64,000 nt of DNA from Rhodamnia argentea (taxonomy: Eukaryota > Streptophyta > Magnoliopsida > Myrtales > Myrtaceae). Positions 12,895 to 24,556 of the stretch are shown piece by piece. Under the pieces are notes generated by a model, which had not been told where the DNA came from, searched no databases, and saw only the letters and a program-made list of their open reading frames with translations. Made by a program: the position numbers and the translations under genes. The stretch is taken from NCBI RefSeq assembly GCF_020921035.1, contig NC_063159.1:8038501-8102500 (forward strand), read 5' to 3'. The stretch's first letter is position 1. The number at the start of each line of letters is the position of its first letter.

Positions 12895-13506
12895 TTGGTG
12901 AGTATGGTTACGGGGTAGAATTGAGAACCCGAAACCGGAACCCGTAGAATTTGATCCGGTTTTAGGTTCTAAGGTATGCGGGGTAGGTTTCGGGTTCCAA
13001 AAATTGAGGAACCTCTTTTAAATGGTAGGTTTTAAGTTCCACTACCTAGAACTTGGAACTTGGAATCTGGACCCTAGATCTTGAAATAAACTTTTATATT
13101 TTTCTTGGTATGTTTTTGCACGATCTTACAATGTTCTATGGCATCCGATGATGAGTGTATAATCTGGAGCCAAACAAATTTTTAGATTTCAAATTCAAAA
13201 AAATGATAAACGTGTTACAATGGATTGGTTTCAAGTTCTAAATGTAACATGTACGAAACTTAAAATCAATCATCTCTACTTTTTCTTAGATGTTGTATCG
13301 TTCACTCTTATTTTGCTTAACTTAAAATGAAAAAATAAAAGAAAATAAAAGAAATTGATAGGTCATCACGTGCCCTGGAACCAACCCTACAACCTGTGAC
13401 GGGGTAGGTTCCAGGTTCCAGGTTAGAAAAAACGACGAATCTGTTCCGACGGGTAGGTTTCAGGTTTTAAATGAAACCCGTAAGAAATTTGGAACCGCTC
13501 ACTCTT
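12895..13506. mobile_element. Non-autonomous element inserted in duplication unit 1
   Basis: A block rich in GGTTCCAGGTT / GGAACC modules, absent at the matching place in unit 2 (near 17850), which marks its borders. The ends carry short imperfect inverted repeats (GTGAG...GGTT type). Flanks resemble a degenerate 8-base target duplication (ACTTTTAT / ACTCTTAA), which would suit hAT, but this is weak. Confidence 0.5.
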
Positions 13507-13889
13507 AAAGAATAATATGTCAGGTCAATTAACCAGCCTTCATGTGCTCGTACAAATTCTTCACAAAGTCACGACTCCACGTCCTCAATCGAGCTTTCAA
13601 TACGAAGAAGAGAGTTAAAATACAGAACTTTATCGTTATTTGACAGCTTAAGCTTATGTAAATACCGTGAATGTTCGGATCGGTCGTCGTCCTGAACGCG
13701 CTCGTGGAGAATTGAACTTTTCGCCAACGTGTTAAATGGAACAAAAATTGCATTTTTCTTCTACCCCACACGAAGATCTCCAACCGCTGACGACAGATGA
13801 AATTTTCGGAAGCATACGCTGCCTTACGTCGGATGCTTGGTTGACTAGTTCTCATGCCTTGACCCCACCTTCAATTCTTTGATTCACTT

Positions 13890-14395
13890 GTTTTTTTTTT
13901 TTGTCAATACCATGAAAAATCCTAAATTGATACACTTATAATAAATTTATTTTAAATTATTTTTTTATCTCAAAAAATCTCAAACCGATACGATTGTGAC
14001 AAATTTATCTCAAATTATTTTTTTGACCACCAAAAACTCTAAATTGTTACACCTATGACAGATTTATCCTAAATTAATTTTTTTACTACGAGAAACCTCA
14101 AATTGATGTACTTATGAAAAATTTATCCTAAGTTAAATTGGGTTAATATCACGAAAAATAAAATCTCAAGCTGGTATACTCATCAATTGTCACGTGTTAT
14201 ATAACTTAGCACTTTAAAGGTTATATTTAATGAAAATTAATGGAGGGTAAATTTATCACGTATATATCAATTTTGAATAAAATTTTTATAAGTGTATCAG
14301 TTTGGAATTGTCTGTGATTAAAAAAATAATTTGAAGTAAATTTATCATATATATATTAATTTGGAGTTTTATGTGGTATTATTTTTTTTTTTGTT
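13890..14395. repeat. Foldback element inserted in duplication unit 1
   Basis: The left arm (CCTAAATTGATACACTTATA and repeats of this module) and the right arm (GTATCAGTTTGGAATTG, ATATTAATTTGGAGTTTT) are inverted and complementary. It is absent from the matching point of unit 2 near 18255. No coding capacity. Confidence 0.6.
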
Positions 14396-14525
14396 CGCCT
14401 TTGGAAATGCCAGCTCCTCCTCTTTGCGAGATTGTACGTCCATACACATGGCAAAAGCAAGCCAGGACTTTTGTGGGTTTTGCCCCACCTGTCTTTTGGC
14501 TCTAAAGAGAGAATTGTAAGTAGAC
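14260..14525 (+). repeat. Direct repeat copy 1 flanking the hAT remnant
   Basis: About 260 bases nearly identical to 15829-16085, running from the right arm of the foldback element into the TGCCAGCTCCTCCTCTTTGC block and the CATGGCAAAAGCAAGCCAGG block. The hAT remnant lies between the copies. Confidence 0.75.
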
Positions 14526-14896
14526 ATGGCCCGTTCTGATTCCACGAAAAGGTGAAACCGGCGGTTCCGAGCCGGTTCCCAGGCCGATTCCAATTCCGTT
14601 TTTTAATTTTAATTTTTAAAATAATAAATAATAAAATAATCATAATAAATTATAAATTATAATCAAATTGTACATTGTAATAAAATGTGGGGAAAAAAGA
14701 GAGAGAGGAGGAATTGGCTTGAACTTAATGAATTATCATTAAGCGCCTACATATTTTCTTGAGGATAGAAGAATTAAAGCTCATGTAGTTCTTTTACTTT
14801 TGATAACCCCAACTTACCTCATCGTCAATTATCGCTATCCGTTGTAATACTCGTGGGGATGGTATATCCACAATCATCACTAAAAAATTTATGTTC

Positions 14897-15830
14897 TCAA
14901 TCCAAATCTTGGTATCGAAATCTAGCCTTCGTCCAATCGTCGACACAAGATTGAGCTTCCACAGATTTCGGACTTAATCTTGAACGACGAGAATCTAAAA
15001 CTAATCCTCCGGCGCTAAATGCTTGTTCAACAGCAATCGTTGAAGAAGGGGTTGCTAATATCTGATAAGTGACGAGGGCGAGAACCGGGTAATCAATTGA
15101 GTGACTCTTCTACCACTCTAAGATTTGGAAATCAGTACTATGTTCTGCATCACAAAACTCAAATTGAGTGGTTTAATATTTTTCTAACTCGGAAATACTA
15201 CATGTTGCCGCTTTTTATTTTTTTTGTCTACTCTTGAGCATATTGTACCCTCTACTAAATGAACTACCAGCTTCGCTTCGTGAGACAATAAATTGTGAAG
15301 ATCCACAATCACTTAAACCATATCTAGTACACAATTCTCCATATAATACTACTATAGATTCTTTAAGATTTCCTTGTATATTTGAAATATCTATTGAATT
15401 TTCCAAATGTAAACAATTATGATAATACACATTCGGATAATCTAGTAAACCGTCTAATTTAATACATTGATAAAAAACAATACCAACTAAATAGACAAGA
15501 GGAATTTTGAAATAACAATGCAACCATTTTTCTCGCATTACTAAAATAGTCCGATCTAATTTAGTGTCGTTTTCATATTCACTAAAAATACTACCAATAT
15601 TAACACACTCTATTAAAAATAAATAGATAGTAGAATAATAAATACCGGATAAAGTATTGGTAGCATCATTAAAAATTTTCAAAAAATCTAAATTTTTTTT
15701 TCAAACATCCCAATGTTGCGGAAGTAAAGTAATTTCGGGAATATTTTGCGAAATAAACATACATAATAAATCTTTGTAATCAAAAGTTTGACAAAGCAAC
15801 TCGTAGGTAGAATTCCAACGAGTCGGAATA
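14897..15830 (-). pseudogene. Dead hAT-family transposase, C-terminal part
   Basis: Reading on the minus strand: YIPTRWNSTYELLCQTFDYK (the hAT TRWNSTY block), a stop and frame change at a homopolymer near 15695, then KIFNDATNTLSGIYYST, MREKWLHCYF, and finally the hAT dimerisation region TPSSTIAVEQAFSAGGLVLD, RRSRLSPKSVEA, DDWTKAR. In the last part a tryptophan of the expected WW pair is a stop. The N-terminal BED zinc-finger part is missing, so the copy starts abruptly at the direct repeat. Multiple stops and shifts make it a relic. Confidence 0.85.
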
Positions 15831-16085
15831 TATCAATTTTGGGTAAAATTTTTCTAAGGGCATCAGTTTGGAATTGTCTGTGATTAAAAAAATAATTTGA
15901 GGTAAATCTATTATAGATATATCAATTTGGAATTTTACGCGATATAAAAAAAAAAATTTCTCCTTTGGAAATGCCAGTTCCTCCTCTTTGCAAGATTGTA
16001 CGTCCATACACGTGGCAAAAGCAAGCCAGGACTTTCGTGGGTTTTGCGCCGCCTGTCTTTCGGCTCCAATGAGAGTGTTGTAAGT
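15829..16085 (+). repeat. Direct repeat copy 2 flanking the hAT remnant
   Basis: Near copy of 14260-14525, starting exactly where the hAT similarity stops. It contains only the right arm of the foldback element plus the following unique block. Confidence 0.75.
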
Positions 16086-16366
16086 CTACGTACTCAGAGA
16101 CTTTTCAACTTTCCTTCCTTGGGGGGAAAACCAAATTTGGACCCAAAATGGAAGACAAACCTTCTCCAATCAATCTTTATGCGAACGTCAATTCGATGTA
16201 AAATCTTTTAATTTTATTGATTTAGTCTTAGATTTTTACTTGAAACTCCAATATAGGCCAGAATGATGACTACATTGCAAGTTCCCGTAAAAATTTAAGA
16301 CTAAATCGATAAAAATGAAAGATTTATAACCGAATTAGCATCCACCTAAGTTCGAACTTTAGGGCC

Positions 16367-17045
16367 GTGTTTGGTTGTTCGTATAAAAATTAGGATATAA
16401 TATTTTATAACGTGTTTGATAGCTATTCATGATAGGATAAATGAGATACGGGAGGATATGACCAGATAAAAAAATCCTAGAGGGATGGGGTAGAGCCGAA
16501 TAGGATTTCATTCTAACAATAGGTTCCGATATCTTCCCTCGCGACTTCCCTTCCTCTTACCAGAATTCTCCCCCCAATCTCGCCGTAGCTGCCGAACCTC
16601 CGCCACCGAAGCCCCACCGAGCTAGCTCTCTCCCGGAAAATCCTAATGAGAAGACGGAAAGGCATCTGTTGAGAGGCTGAAGAAAAAGCAGAGTTAGCAA
16701 GAACTACTAAAATGAAGCACCAACGTATTCAACCATAGTGGAAAGATGCCAAACCTGCTGAGGCAAGGAAAAGTTTTGCTGGGTCATAGCAAAGTAAGCA
16801 AGACTGCGACTTAGATTGATTTGCCATGCATCCTCTATAGATCGGATGGAGGAAAAATTAAAAAAAAAGGAAAAAAAAAGAAGTAGCCCTGAACATGTCC
16901 ATCCCATAATGTCCAGTTGTATATCCAACTATAAATTCGCATTTTATCAAAAAGTAGAAATGATATGATAAAATGTTCAGATTTTTTTATCCAAATCTAT
17001 CCGCTCTTATTCTGACAAGAAATCTAGATGATCGAATGTAGCCTA
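16367..17045. mobile_element. Candidate TIR element within unit 1, with a relative in unit 2
   Basis: Starts GGGCCGTGTTTGGTTGTTCG and ends with an imperfect inverse, CGAATGTAGCCTA. A diverged copy lies at about 19330-20035 and ends CGATTAAACGCAGCCTAG, so it predates the duplication. No transposase is visible. Confidence 0.4.
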
Positions 17046-17799
17046 GAGACTTATTGAATATTACAAAATTGCATTATTGTAGATTTGGCCTAGCTCGGTT
17101 GGGCCGGAGTCAAGCCCGCAATATGTTTCTATCACAAATTGAATTTGAATCCCATATGTATATTGAATGCAAATAAGAAATTCGAGATGCCAAGTTAAAA
17201 GAGTGGTGATTGTGTGGATTTACGGTTGAAATCAAAAAAATATTTTCCAAAAGAAAAGGGAGTTGCTAACCCGACAATCCGACAAGATCGTCGGTTATTC
17301 ATGATCACGCGATCTCCCAGTTAATGAGTGTTTTATGCAAAATACGCGGTGATGGCATGTGGATCAAAGATAATGCCCTTGCGGTGTGATCATCTCTTTG
17401 GAAATTTGGTCGACACAATTTACCATTCTCTAACTACCGACTAGGCAAATCACATCTAAAAGTGAAAGATGTCCACTATTTCCTCGACGAATTTCGAGCT
17501 TGTCGTTGTGCTATGCACCGATAGGAGTTCGCAAGCCGAGCCGACCCGTATTCCGATAGTTCCGAATGCAGCTTGCGGTATTTTAGGTCGGATTTGGAAT
17601 TTTTGGATTACAACGACTTTCGCATTTTTTCTTCAAGTGACTCCAAAACTACTTACGGAACAAAAAAAAAAAATGCTCTGGAAGTAGAAAAATAAAAGTA
17701 CGCAACCAAATAGAATTCTGCTCTAAAAGTGTTGTCATTCACGCCTAGAACATTGGGATTATTCACTTTTGAATTTTATCGAATATAGAGTCGAGAGTA

Positions 17800-20770
17800 A
17801 TTCAGATTTCCATGCTGGCACTAAGATTTCTTTTTTTGACAACTTGAACTTTTAGAATAATATGTGGCACTCTTAAAATGGCCTTCACATGCTCGTATGG
17901 ACTCTTCACAGCTCCGCGTTCTCCACCGAGCCTTTGGTGCAAAAGAGAGTAAGTTCCGAGCTTGTCGTCTTTTGACATCTTAAGCTTTTACGTAACTATC
18001 GTGACATGTTTGGAAGTTTCGTCGATCGTTCCAAACGACATGCACCCGTGGAAAATTGAACTTTTCACAAAATTGCAAGTTTCTTCCCCCACACTGCGAT
18101 CTCCAGCCGCGGACGACAGATGAAACTTTCGGAAGCATATGCTGCCTTACGTTGGATGCTTGGTTGCCGAGCTCTCATGCCTGGAAATCTCTTCGGACAG
18201 AGAGACAAAAGGGAGGGGCCAAGGTTGACCCCGCCTTCAATTCTTTGACTCACGTTTTTTTTCCCTTGAGCATGGACGTCCGTGCACGTGGCAAAAGCCA
18301 GGACTTTCTTGGGTTTTGCGCCACCTGTGTTTTGGCTCCATGGAGAGATGTATAAGTGGGCATGCTCGAGACTTTCAGGGTGCGCATAGCAACATTTCTA
18401 CTTTAAAAATTAATTTCTAATTAAAATTTAATTTTTCTTATTCTGTTTCAGAAATTGATTTCTGATCAGATAAATTCGTTTGTTAACATTTAAAAATTTC
18501 TATTTTTGAAACATTATTAACACAAAATCTTTTATGAAAAATTATTATCGGTGGCTAAAAAATTTATACTTCATTTTTAAAATTTTAAATTTCTTAAAAA
18601 AATAATGTTTATTTTCTTTTAAAATTAACAAATTATTATTTATTTTTTACTTCGACGATCGGAGACGGCAACTTGGCGGTGGCGACCAATGGCGAGCTAC
18701 CGACAGTGGGCGGTGGTCGACGATGGCGAGAGGCAACGGTCACGGCCAGCAATGGGAGGCGAAGGTTGGCGATGGACGGTGGTCGGCAGTGGTCGCAGGT
18801 GGCGATGGGCGGCGGCCGGTGGAGGTCGGCAATGGGCGTTGGCTGGCGGCGGCTAGCGGAGGTCTGCGGTGGGCTACGATGGGCGGTGGACAACGGTGGG
18901 CGGCGACGGAGGAGGACATGGTTGAAAGAGGGTGACGCAAAAAGTACTTCTTGAGTTGAGAAGTAATTTTTTTTTTAACTTCTCAAATTGAGAGAAAAAT
19001 AACTTTACAAGTAAAAATTCACTTCAGAAGTATAAATTTTTTTTAGAAGTAAAAATATTTTCCAAACATATTTCTACTTTAGAATTTATATTAACAAATG
19101 GATTTCTACTCCTAAAATGTTTCCGGAGCAGAAATCCACTTCTAGAAGTGTTGCTATGCGCACACTTAACTTTTCTTCTTGAAAAAAAGCCAATTCTGGA
19201 CATAAAAAGGAAGGCAAACCTTTTCCAATCAATCTTAAATTTATAGTACGAATGTCAATTCAATTTTAAATTTGTTAATTTTATCGATTTAGTGTTAAAT
19301 TTTGCGTGATTGTCTCCTCAAGTGCGAACCTTAGGGCTATAAAAATTAAGATATAATATCATATCATATATTTGATAACGGTCCATGATAGGATAGAGGA
19401 GATATAATTAGATATAATCAGATAAAGAAAAAATCTTAAGGGGTGAGATAGAGCTTGATAGGATTTCATCGTAACAATGGGTTCCAACATCTCCCCTCAC
19501 AACTTCCCTTCCTCAGACTAGAATTCTCCCCCCAACCTCGCCGCCGCTGCCGAGCCCCACCGGCACGCTGCAGCTAGCTCTCTCCTGGAAAATCCTAATG
19601 TGAACACACGAAGTCATCTGTTGAGAGGCGACAATACCACTGAGGAAAAGCACATTTCTATGGGCAAGCAAGCATAAGGTGATATATTTGTCTGTTAAGA
19701 ATTCCACGTGGAACTCAACAGAATTTCCAGCGATTACAACATGAACAACTTCCGCCGCAATGCCTTGCACCTGTTCAGCCAGCATCATAGCAAAGTAAGC
19801 AAGACAATGACTTAGATTGTTTTGCTGTGCATCCTCTATAGATCGGATGCAAGAAAACTCAAAACACAAAAAAAATTAGCCTTAACATGTTCATCCTCAA
19901 GATGCCCAGTTTGTATATCTAACTTTAAATCTACAGTTTACCAAACAGTCGATAGGATATGACAAACTTTCTGGATTTTTTGTCATATCCATTCTTATCT
20001 TGATTAGAAATCCGGACGATTAAACGCAGCCTAGAAACTTGATCGACATGATTGAGTATTTAGCTTTGGCCATTTAATCATCCATTGTGTCTAGATAGTT
20101 TGCAAGGTGTCAATTTCAACAAGGGGCGAGGCTCACTGTGGGGTTACACCTTCTTTTAATAACTATTGGTCCACTGCTTTTCAACCCGAGTGACAGACAA
20201 TGATCATGGACCCGACAGCCCACATGACCCTCCACACTAAAATGGCTTGAAGATCATTTTGGGCAGAACTGGACAAAGGGCCTATAATTAAAAGGCTCGG
20301 CCTGGCTCGGTTGGGCCGGAGTCAAGCCCGCAATATGTTCCTACTGACGTGGCTTTGTACTAGGGCACACGTTGGATATATTTTTATTCCCGTCACAAAT
20401 TGAAGTTGAATCCTATGTCGAATGCGAAAAAGAATTTCGAGATACCAGATTAAAAGAAAATTAGGAAATTGATTCGCTGACGGATCGAAGACGATGTCCT
20501 TGGGATGTCGATATCTCTTTGGAACTTGGGTCGACACAATTTACCATTCCCTAGTTACTGGCAAGGCAAATGGCATTTAAAGGTGCAAGATGTCCAGTGT
20601 TTCCGTGACGAATTCGGAGCTTGTGGTCGGGCAGGCTATGCACTGGTAGGAATTCCTGAGCCGAGCCGATGCTAATTCCGATCGCTCCGACCGTGGCTTG
20701 CAGTATTTTAGGTTCTGGTTTGGAATTCTTGGATTGCAACGGCTTTCGCCTTTTCTGGTTTTCATGCTGA
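17800..20770. repeat. Unit 2 of the tandem segmental duplication
   Basis: Second copy of unit 1, see that entry for anchors. It lacks the 12895-13506, 13890-14395 and hAT insertions of unit 1 but has its own insertion at about 18378-19165. It ends about 230 bases before the 3' end of the SDD1-like gene. No gene is seen in it. Confidence 0.75.
18378..19165. mobile_element. TIR element with GC-rich core inserted in unit 2
   Basis: Perfect 15-base terminal inverted repeats GTGCGCATAGCAACA at 18380-18394 and 19149-19163. The sub-terminal parts are AT-rich and partly complementary. The core (about 18660-18920) is GC-rich, built of GGTGGCGA/GGCGGTGG repeats, and contains open frames of low complexity that I do not regard as genes. 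The matching place in unit 1 (near 16100) is empty, which supports insertion. The target duplication is unclear. Confidence 0.7.
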
Positions 20771-21003
20771 GTCCTGAGAACTAGCAGTCCAAGGATTCAT
20801 CACATCCTAGCAAAGAGAGCACTCTGTTCACAGTCCTGAGAAACCGATTTTAGTTTTATTTTGCTAACACTCATCATGGTAAAGAAACCATGACCCAATT
20901 CAAATTCATCCTCCTAATCGATTAACGTCGCTGCGAATATTCAATAAGAAATCGAGCTTTGTGAATAGGCCTAGAGCGCAAAAAAAAAAAAAATTCCGGG
21001 TTC

Positions 21004-23331
21004 CTAGTGCTTCCAAGTCACTGAGATGGGGCTTCTCACTCTGTGAACACCTTGGCCAGAATGAACCCAAGTCAAATGTCCCTGAGAATAGCTCAGTTTT
21101 GGAGTCCCAGCTCTCTTCCTTGCTATAAACCACACTCTGTAGCTCAAAGTCTGGTTCCTGTGCCTGAACACAAGCCTCCTTGGCCTGACTCTCAAGCTTA
21201 GCTCCTCAGGCGCCGCCACTTCCACTGAGTATACGGAATTCGGCTCGCCCACATTCGTGACCCACCGCCTGACCATCTTCCTCCTCGTCCCATCCTTAAA
21301 AATCACGGAAATCGAAGGGTAATTCAGGCTGAATCCCCTGTTTGTTCTCAAGAGCTCGCGACAGCTGACATTTCGGTGAGTGATGGTGAAGATGTCGAAA
21401 TTTGTGTAGCCTAATGTGCACAGATGGGTAATGTAGTCGTCTGGGTTGATGTCGTAGATCAATCCTGGGTCGATGGCTCTCGCCGGGTTCACGTGCCCTG
21501 ACCCCATGGCAAAGATCCCCGCTGGTTTGTTTCCGTCCATGATCGGCTTCCCTGAGTGGTCGGTCGTGTCCGAGGTCGTCATGATTGCCGATTTGATGGC
21601 CGCTGGGGTCCACCCAGGGTGGATGGACCGGATCAGAGCAGCAATCCCGCCGACGTGAGGGCAGGCCATGGAAGTCCCTGACATGACTGTGAAGTTCACT
21701 CTCCTGGAATCTTCAGGAAGCCCGCTTGGGCCTAAGTTTTGAGGCCAAGCAGCAATAATGTTGACTCCTGGAGCAATCACATCAGGCTTCAGGATTGTAG
21801 GATTAGTCAGGCTTGGCCCTCGGGACGAGAATTGAGCCACCGTCGGCGCTCGGCTTCTCCCAATGACGGTCCCACCGAACTCGATCCTGGCCCTCGGCCT
21901 CGCGGTGGAGTTAATGTAGGCCTTCAAGAGGATGGACTCCGAATATCCGATTGCCGTCGCTGGCAACACGTGGACCTCCACCGAGTTCTCTTCGAGGTTT
22001 ATCTCGGTATTCGCTAGGATCATCGCGGCCCCACCCGCTTCCTTCACGACTTGGCCCTTCTCCGACCTCCCATTTACTCCGCGGTCGCAGACGACCATCT
22101 TGCCACGAACCTTTTCTCTAGGGAGTGACCCTTGGAAGCAAAATTCGCTCCCCGTGTTGCCGCCGGTGACGTAAATCAACTCAAGCTCTTCACTAGACGT
22201 CCTCGAATGGTCCCTCGCCAGGTTGATGGATTCTCCATACAGGAACTTCCGGTTGCCCAACCGAATGATTGCCGGGAATCTCCGGTCAAGCGTGCCCGCA
22301 CCTATGGTTAGAATCCATGGAGCTTCGTTGGCGACCGAGTTCGGGAGTGGCCCATTGTTTCCAGCTGCGCATACGACCGATACACCCCGCTCAACTGCGC
22401 GGAAGCTCCCAATAGCAATGGTATCTGCGTAAATGGGGATTGGAAAGCCGCCGAGCGAGAGGGAGAGGACATCGACTCCGTCCCTGATTGCCACATCCAT
22501 CGCAGCTAATATATCAGAGCTGTAACAGCCGCTGAACCAGCAGACTTTGTACACAGCAATGTGAGCGCCCGGGGCCATCCCACGGGCCACCCCCGCCCCA
22601 TTACCGAGCACGCTCGCCATTGCCACGGAGGCTCCCCCAGCCGTTGATGAGGTGTGCGTCCCGTGGCCATGGGAGTCTCTCGGGGAGACATACTCGAGCA
22701 CGTCGTCCGCCGAAGGTGACGGAGAAGCCACGCGGTGCCCCATGGTGAAGAACCGGGCCCCGATCAGTTTCCGGTTGCAATTCGAAGAGTTGAAGCCTTG
22801 CCCCTCTTGGCACGCACCCTTCCATTTCTTGGGGATGGGCGGCATTCCCCGATCGTCGAAGCTCGGGCTCTCGGGCCAAACTCCGGTATCCAGGACGCCG
22901 ATGATTGTCCCACGCCCGAACCTCGACTCACTCCAAGCCCCTCCCGAGGGGTTCAACCCTAGGAACTTGTAGGAATAAGTAGTCTGCACTTGAAGGACCC
23001 TGTCAGGCCTAATGGCAACGACATCGCTCATTCGCTCCAAGCTCTCCCGCTCCGACTCAGACAGGCGAGCGGCGAACCCATCCATCGCGGAACGGTAGGA
23101 ATAGAGTAGGCGAGAAGAAGGGTCTTCCTCGGGAGAGTGAGAGACGGCGCCATGGACAAAGGAGAGGTGCCATTGGAGCTCAGAAGCGAACGCGAGCCGG
23201 GTCGGCCCGTCAGGACGGAGCTGAACAATGAAAGTGTGGAGAGGGTCGGCGTCGGCATGGACCATGGCCAAGCAGAGAGAAAGCGAAAGCGAGAAGGCCG
23301 CGATGATGAGGGAGTTGATACTGGCTTCCAT
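21004..23331 (-). CDS. SDD1: Subtilisin-like serine protease SDD1 (SBT1.2), 775 aa
   Basis: Secreted plant subtilase (S8A family). SDD1 of Arabidopsis acts in the apoplast to limit stomatal density. Single exon. Start taken at the only in-frame ATG before the signal peptide (MEASINS); this gives 775 residues, the length I recall for Arabidopsis SDD1. Order: signal peptide (SLIIAAFSLSLSLCLAMVHA), inhibitor I9 propeptide (HTFIVQLRPDG to RPDRVLQVQTTYS), catalytic domain with Asp148 (VLDTGVWPES), His223 (SHGHGTHT), Asn325 (AAGNNGP) and Ser554 (GTSMACPHVGG), an inserted PA domain (GKMVVCDRGVNGRSEKG) and a C-terminal fibronectin-III-like domain (RRWVTNVGEPNSVYSV). All catalytic residues are present, so it should be active. 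Similarity to Arabidopsis SDD1 is high throughout, including SVANEAPWILTIGAGTLDRR. Orthology rather than a close paralogue is my inference. Confidence 0.93.
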   Translation of the reverse strand: MEASINSLIIAAFSLSLSLCLAMVHADADPLHTFIVQLRPDGPTRLAFASELQWHLSFVHGAVSHSPEEDPSSRLLYSYRSAMDGFAARLSESERESLERMSDVVAIRPDRVLQVQTTYSYKFLGLNPSGGAWSESRFGRGTIIGVLDTGVWPESPSFDDRGMPPIPKKWKGACQEGQGFNSSNCNRKLIGARFFTMGHRVASPSPSADDVLEYVSPRDSHGHGTHTSSTAGGASVAMASVLGNGAGVARGMAPGAHIAVYKVCWFSGCYSSDILAAMDVAIRDGVDVLSLSLGGFPIPIYADTIAIGSFRAVERGVSVVCAAGNNGPLPNSVANEAPWILTIGAGTLDRRFPAIIRLGNRKFLYGESINLARDHSRTSSEELELIYVTGGNTGSEFCFQGSLPREKVRGKMVVCDRGVNGRSEKGQVVKEAGGAAMILANTEINLEENSVEVHVLPATAIGYSESILLKAYINSTARPRARIEFGGTVIGRSRAPTVAQFSSRGPSLTNPTILKPDVIAPGVNIIAAWPQNLGPSGLPEDSRRVNFTVMSGTSMACPHVGGIAALIRSIHPGWTPAAIKSAIMTTSDTTDHSGKPIMDGNKPAGIFAMGSGHVNPARAIDPGLIYDINPDDYITHLCTLGYTNFDIFTITHRNVSCRELLRTNRGFSLNYPSISVIFKDGTRRKMVRRWVTNVGEPNSVYSVEVAAPEELSLRVRPRRLVFRHRNQTLSYRVWFIARKRAGTPKLSYSQGHLTWVHSGQGVHRVRSPISVTWKH

Positions 23332-24556
23332 GGATATCGGGTCGAGACACTTCGCTGCATGATTTCGGGACACATTTGAGGGTGACTTATACGAAGACGA
23401 AGAGGTCGCAGAGAGAAGAGGAAACTCGTGAAGTTCAAACGGCTCTTCATCACGAGGATCATTTGGCTGAGCAGAGAGTGCTCTTCGAGGAGCTTAAGTG
23501 TTCGTGTGCGGGGCGCTGAGCTCTTTGGCTTCACGAGAAGTGATGGTCGGTTTTAATACATTAGAAAGCCGTTTGGATTCGAATGAAACTGTCTGACGAA
23601 TGTTTGACGTGGTCTGACGGTCTAATAATACTATCAATTTATGATCTCACGATCTTCCAATTAATAAATGCTTTATGCAAAATATGCGGTGATGATGCGT
23701 GGATCTACGGTTGAGATTATATCGTCTCTGACAATCTTGTCAGGAAAACATTTCCCTTTGATGTTTGGTACTTGAGTTAAATTGACGGAGTTTGAAGCTA
23801 AATGTTTTTCATTTCAAATAACAATTTGTGTCTAAATATTTTGTGTAAATGATCTAAATATTATTCGATCATTCATTTTTATCAACGATATGGAGCAAAT
23901 ATATTCCAAAAAAAATACTTTTTAAATTATTAATTTTTCGAGAAATAAGAAAGAGTAAAATGGCCATCACCAATTCAATGTTGAGTTTCTGTCCATGTGC
24001 TTTGATGTATGCTACTTTGGGTTAAAGAGACGGAGTTCAAAGCTGTATACTAAAGCTCCGTTTATTTTTCTAAAGATGATTATACGTACAGCTTGAAATA
24101 ATTAATCAATGTTCTGATAATAATTTTCGTCTAAATATTTGCATAAACGATGAAAATACTTTTTGATCATTTATTCTTGTTAGCGATACAAGTAAATATT
24201 TTTTGAAAAATATTTTATAAATTATTTTTTTTTTACGAAATAACTTAAACGGACATCCCCAATTCAATGCTCTTTACCCAAAAAAAAAAAATCCCCAATT
24301 CAATGCTCGAGTTATTCTGTCTGTGCGGCATTTATGATCAGGTATTGGGCTAAGCCATCCATGGCTCCCTTTCCACGTGCAGCTTGTGCCTCTCTGCATC
24401 TGAGCATTTTAAACACATGCCCACCACGCAACTAGCCAATCAAATTAGCTAAGGAGAGAGAGAGAGAGAGAAACATACTGTTCTAGGTATAACAACGTTA
24501 CTGAGCATGTCTCAATTCCCATAAATGTGTTAGAATCCCACTCTCACTGGTTGCAA

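Larger units (their letters stand above)
12840..17700. repeat. Unit 1 of a tandem segmental duplication
   Basis: Matches the following unit at about 17800-20770 in the same order and orientation. Anchors: a TTCCATGCTG stretch near 12850 and 17810; ATGCTCGTA blocks near 13545 and 17890; a CATACACGTGGCAAAAGC-type block near 16005 and 18285; the GGAAGACAAACCTTCTCCAATC block near 16148 and 19210; GGGCCGGAGTCAAGCCCGC near 17100 and 20315; GTCGACACAATTTACCATT near 17410 and 20530. Unit 1 is longer because of insertions at about 12895-13506, 13890-14395 and the hAT region. No functional gene is seen. Confidence 0.75.

Noticed and set aside
18636..18954. Gly/Trp/Arg-rich and Pro/His-rich open frames on both strands
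   Set aside because: They come from a simple GGTGGCGA-type repeat inside a TIR element; low complexity on both strands argues against a gene.
21296..23534. Open frames opposite to or overlapping the SDD1-like gene
   Set aside because: They are shadows of the GC-rich subtilase coding sequence in other frames and show no independent protein family.
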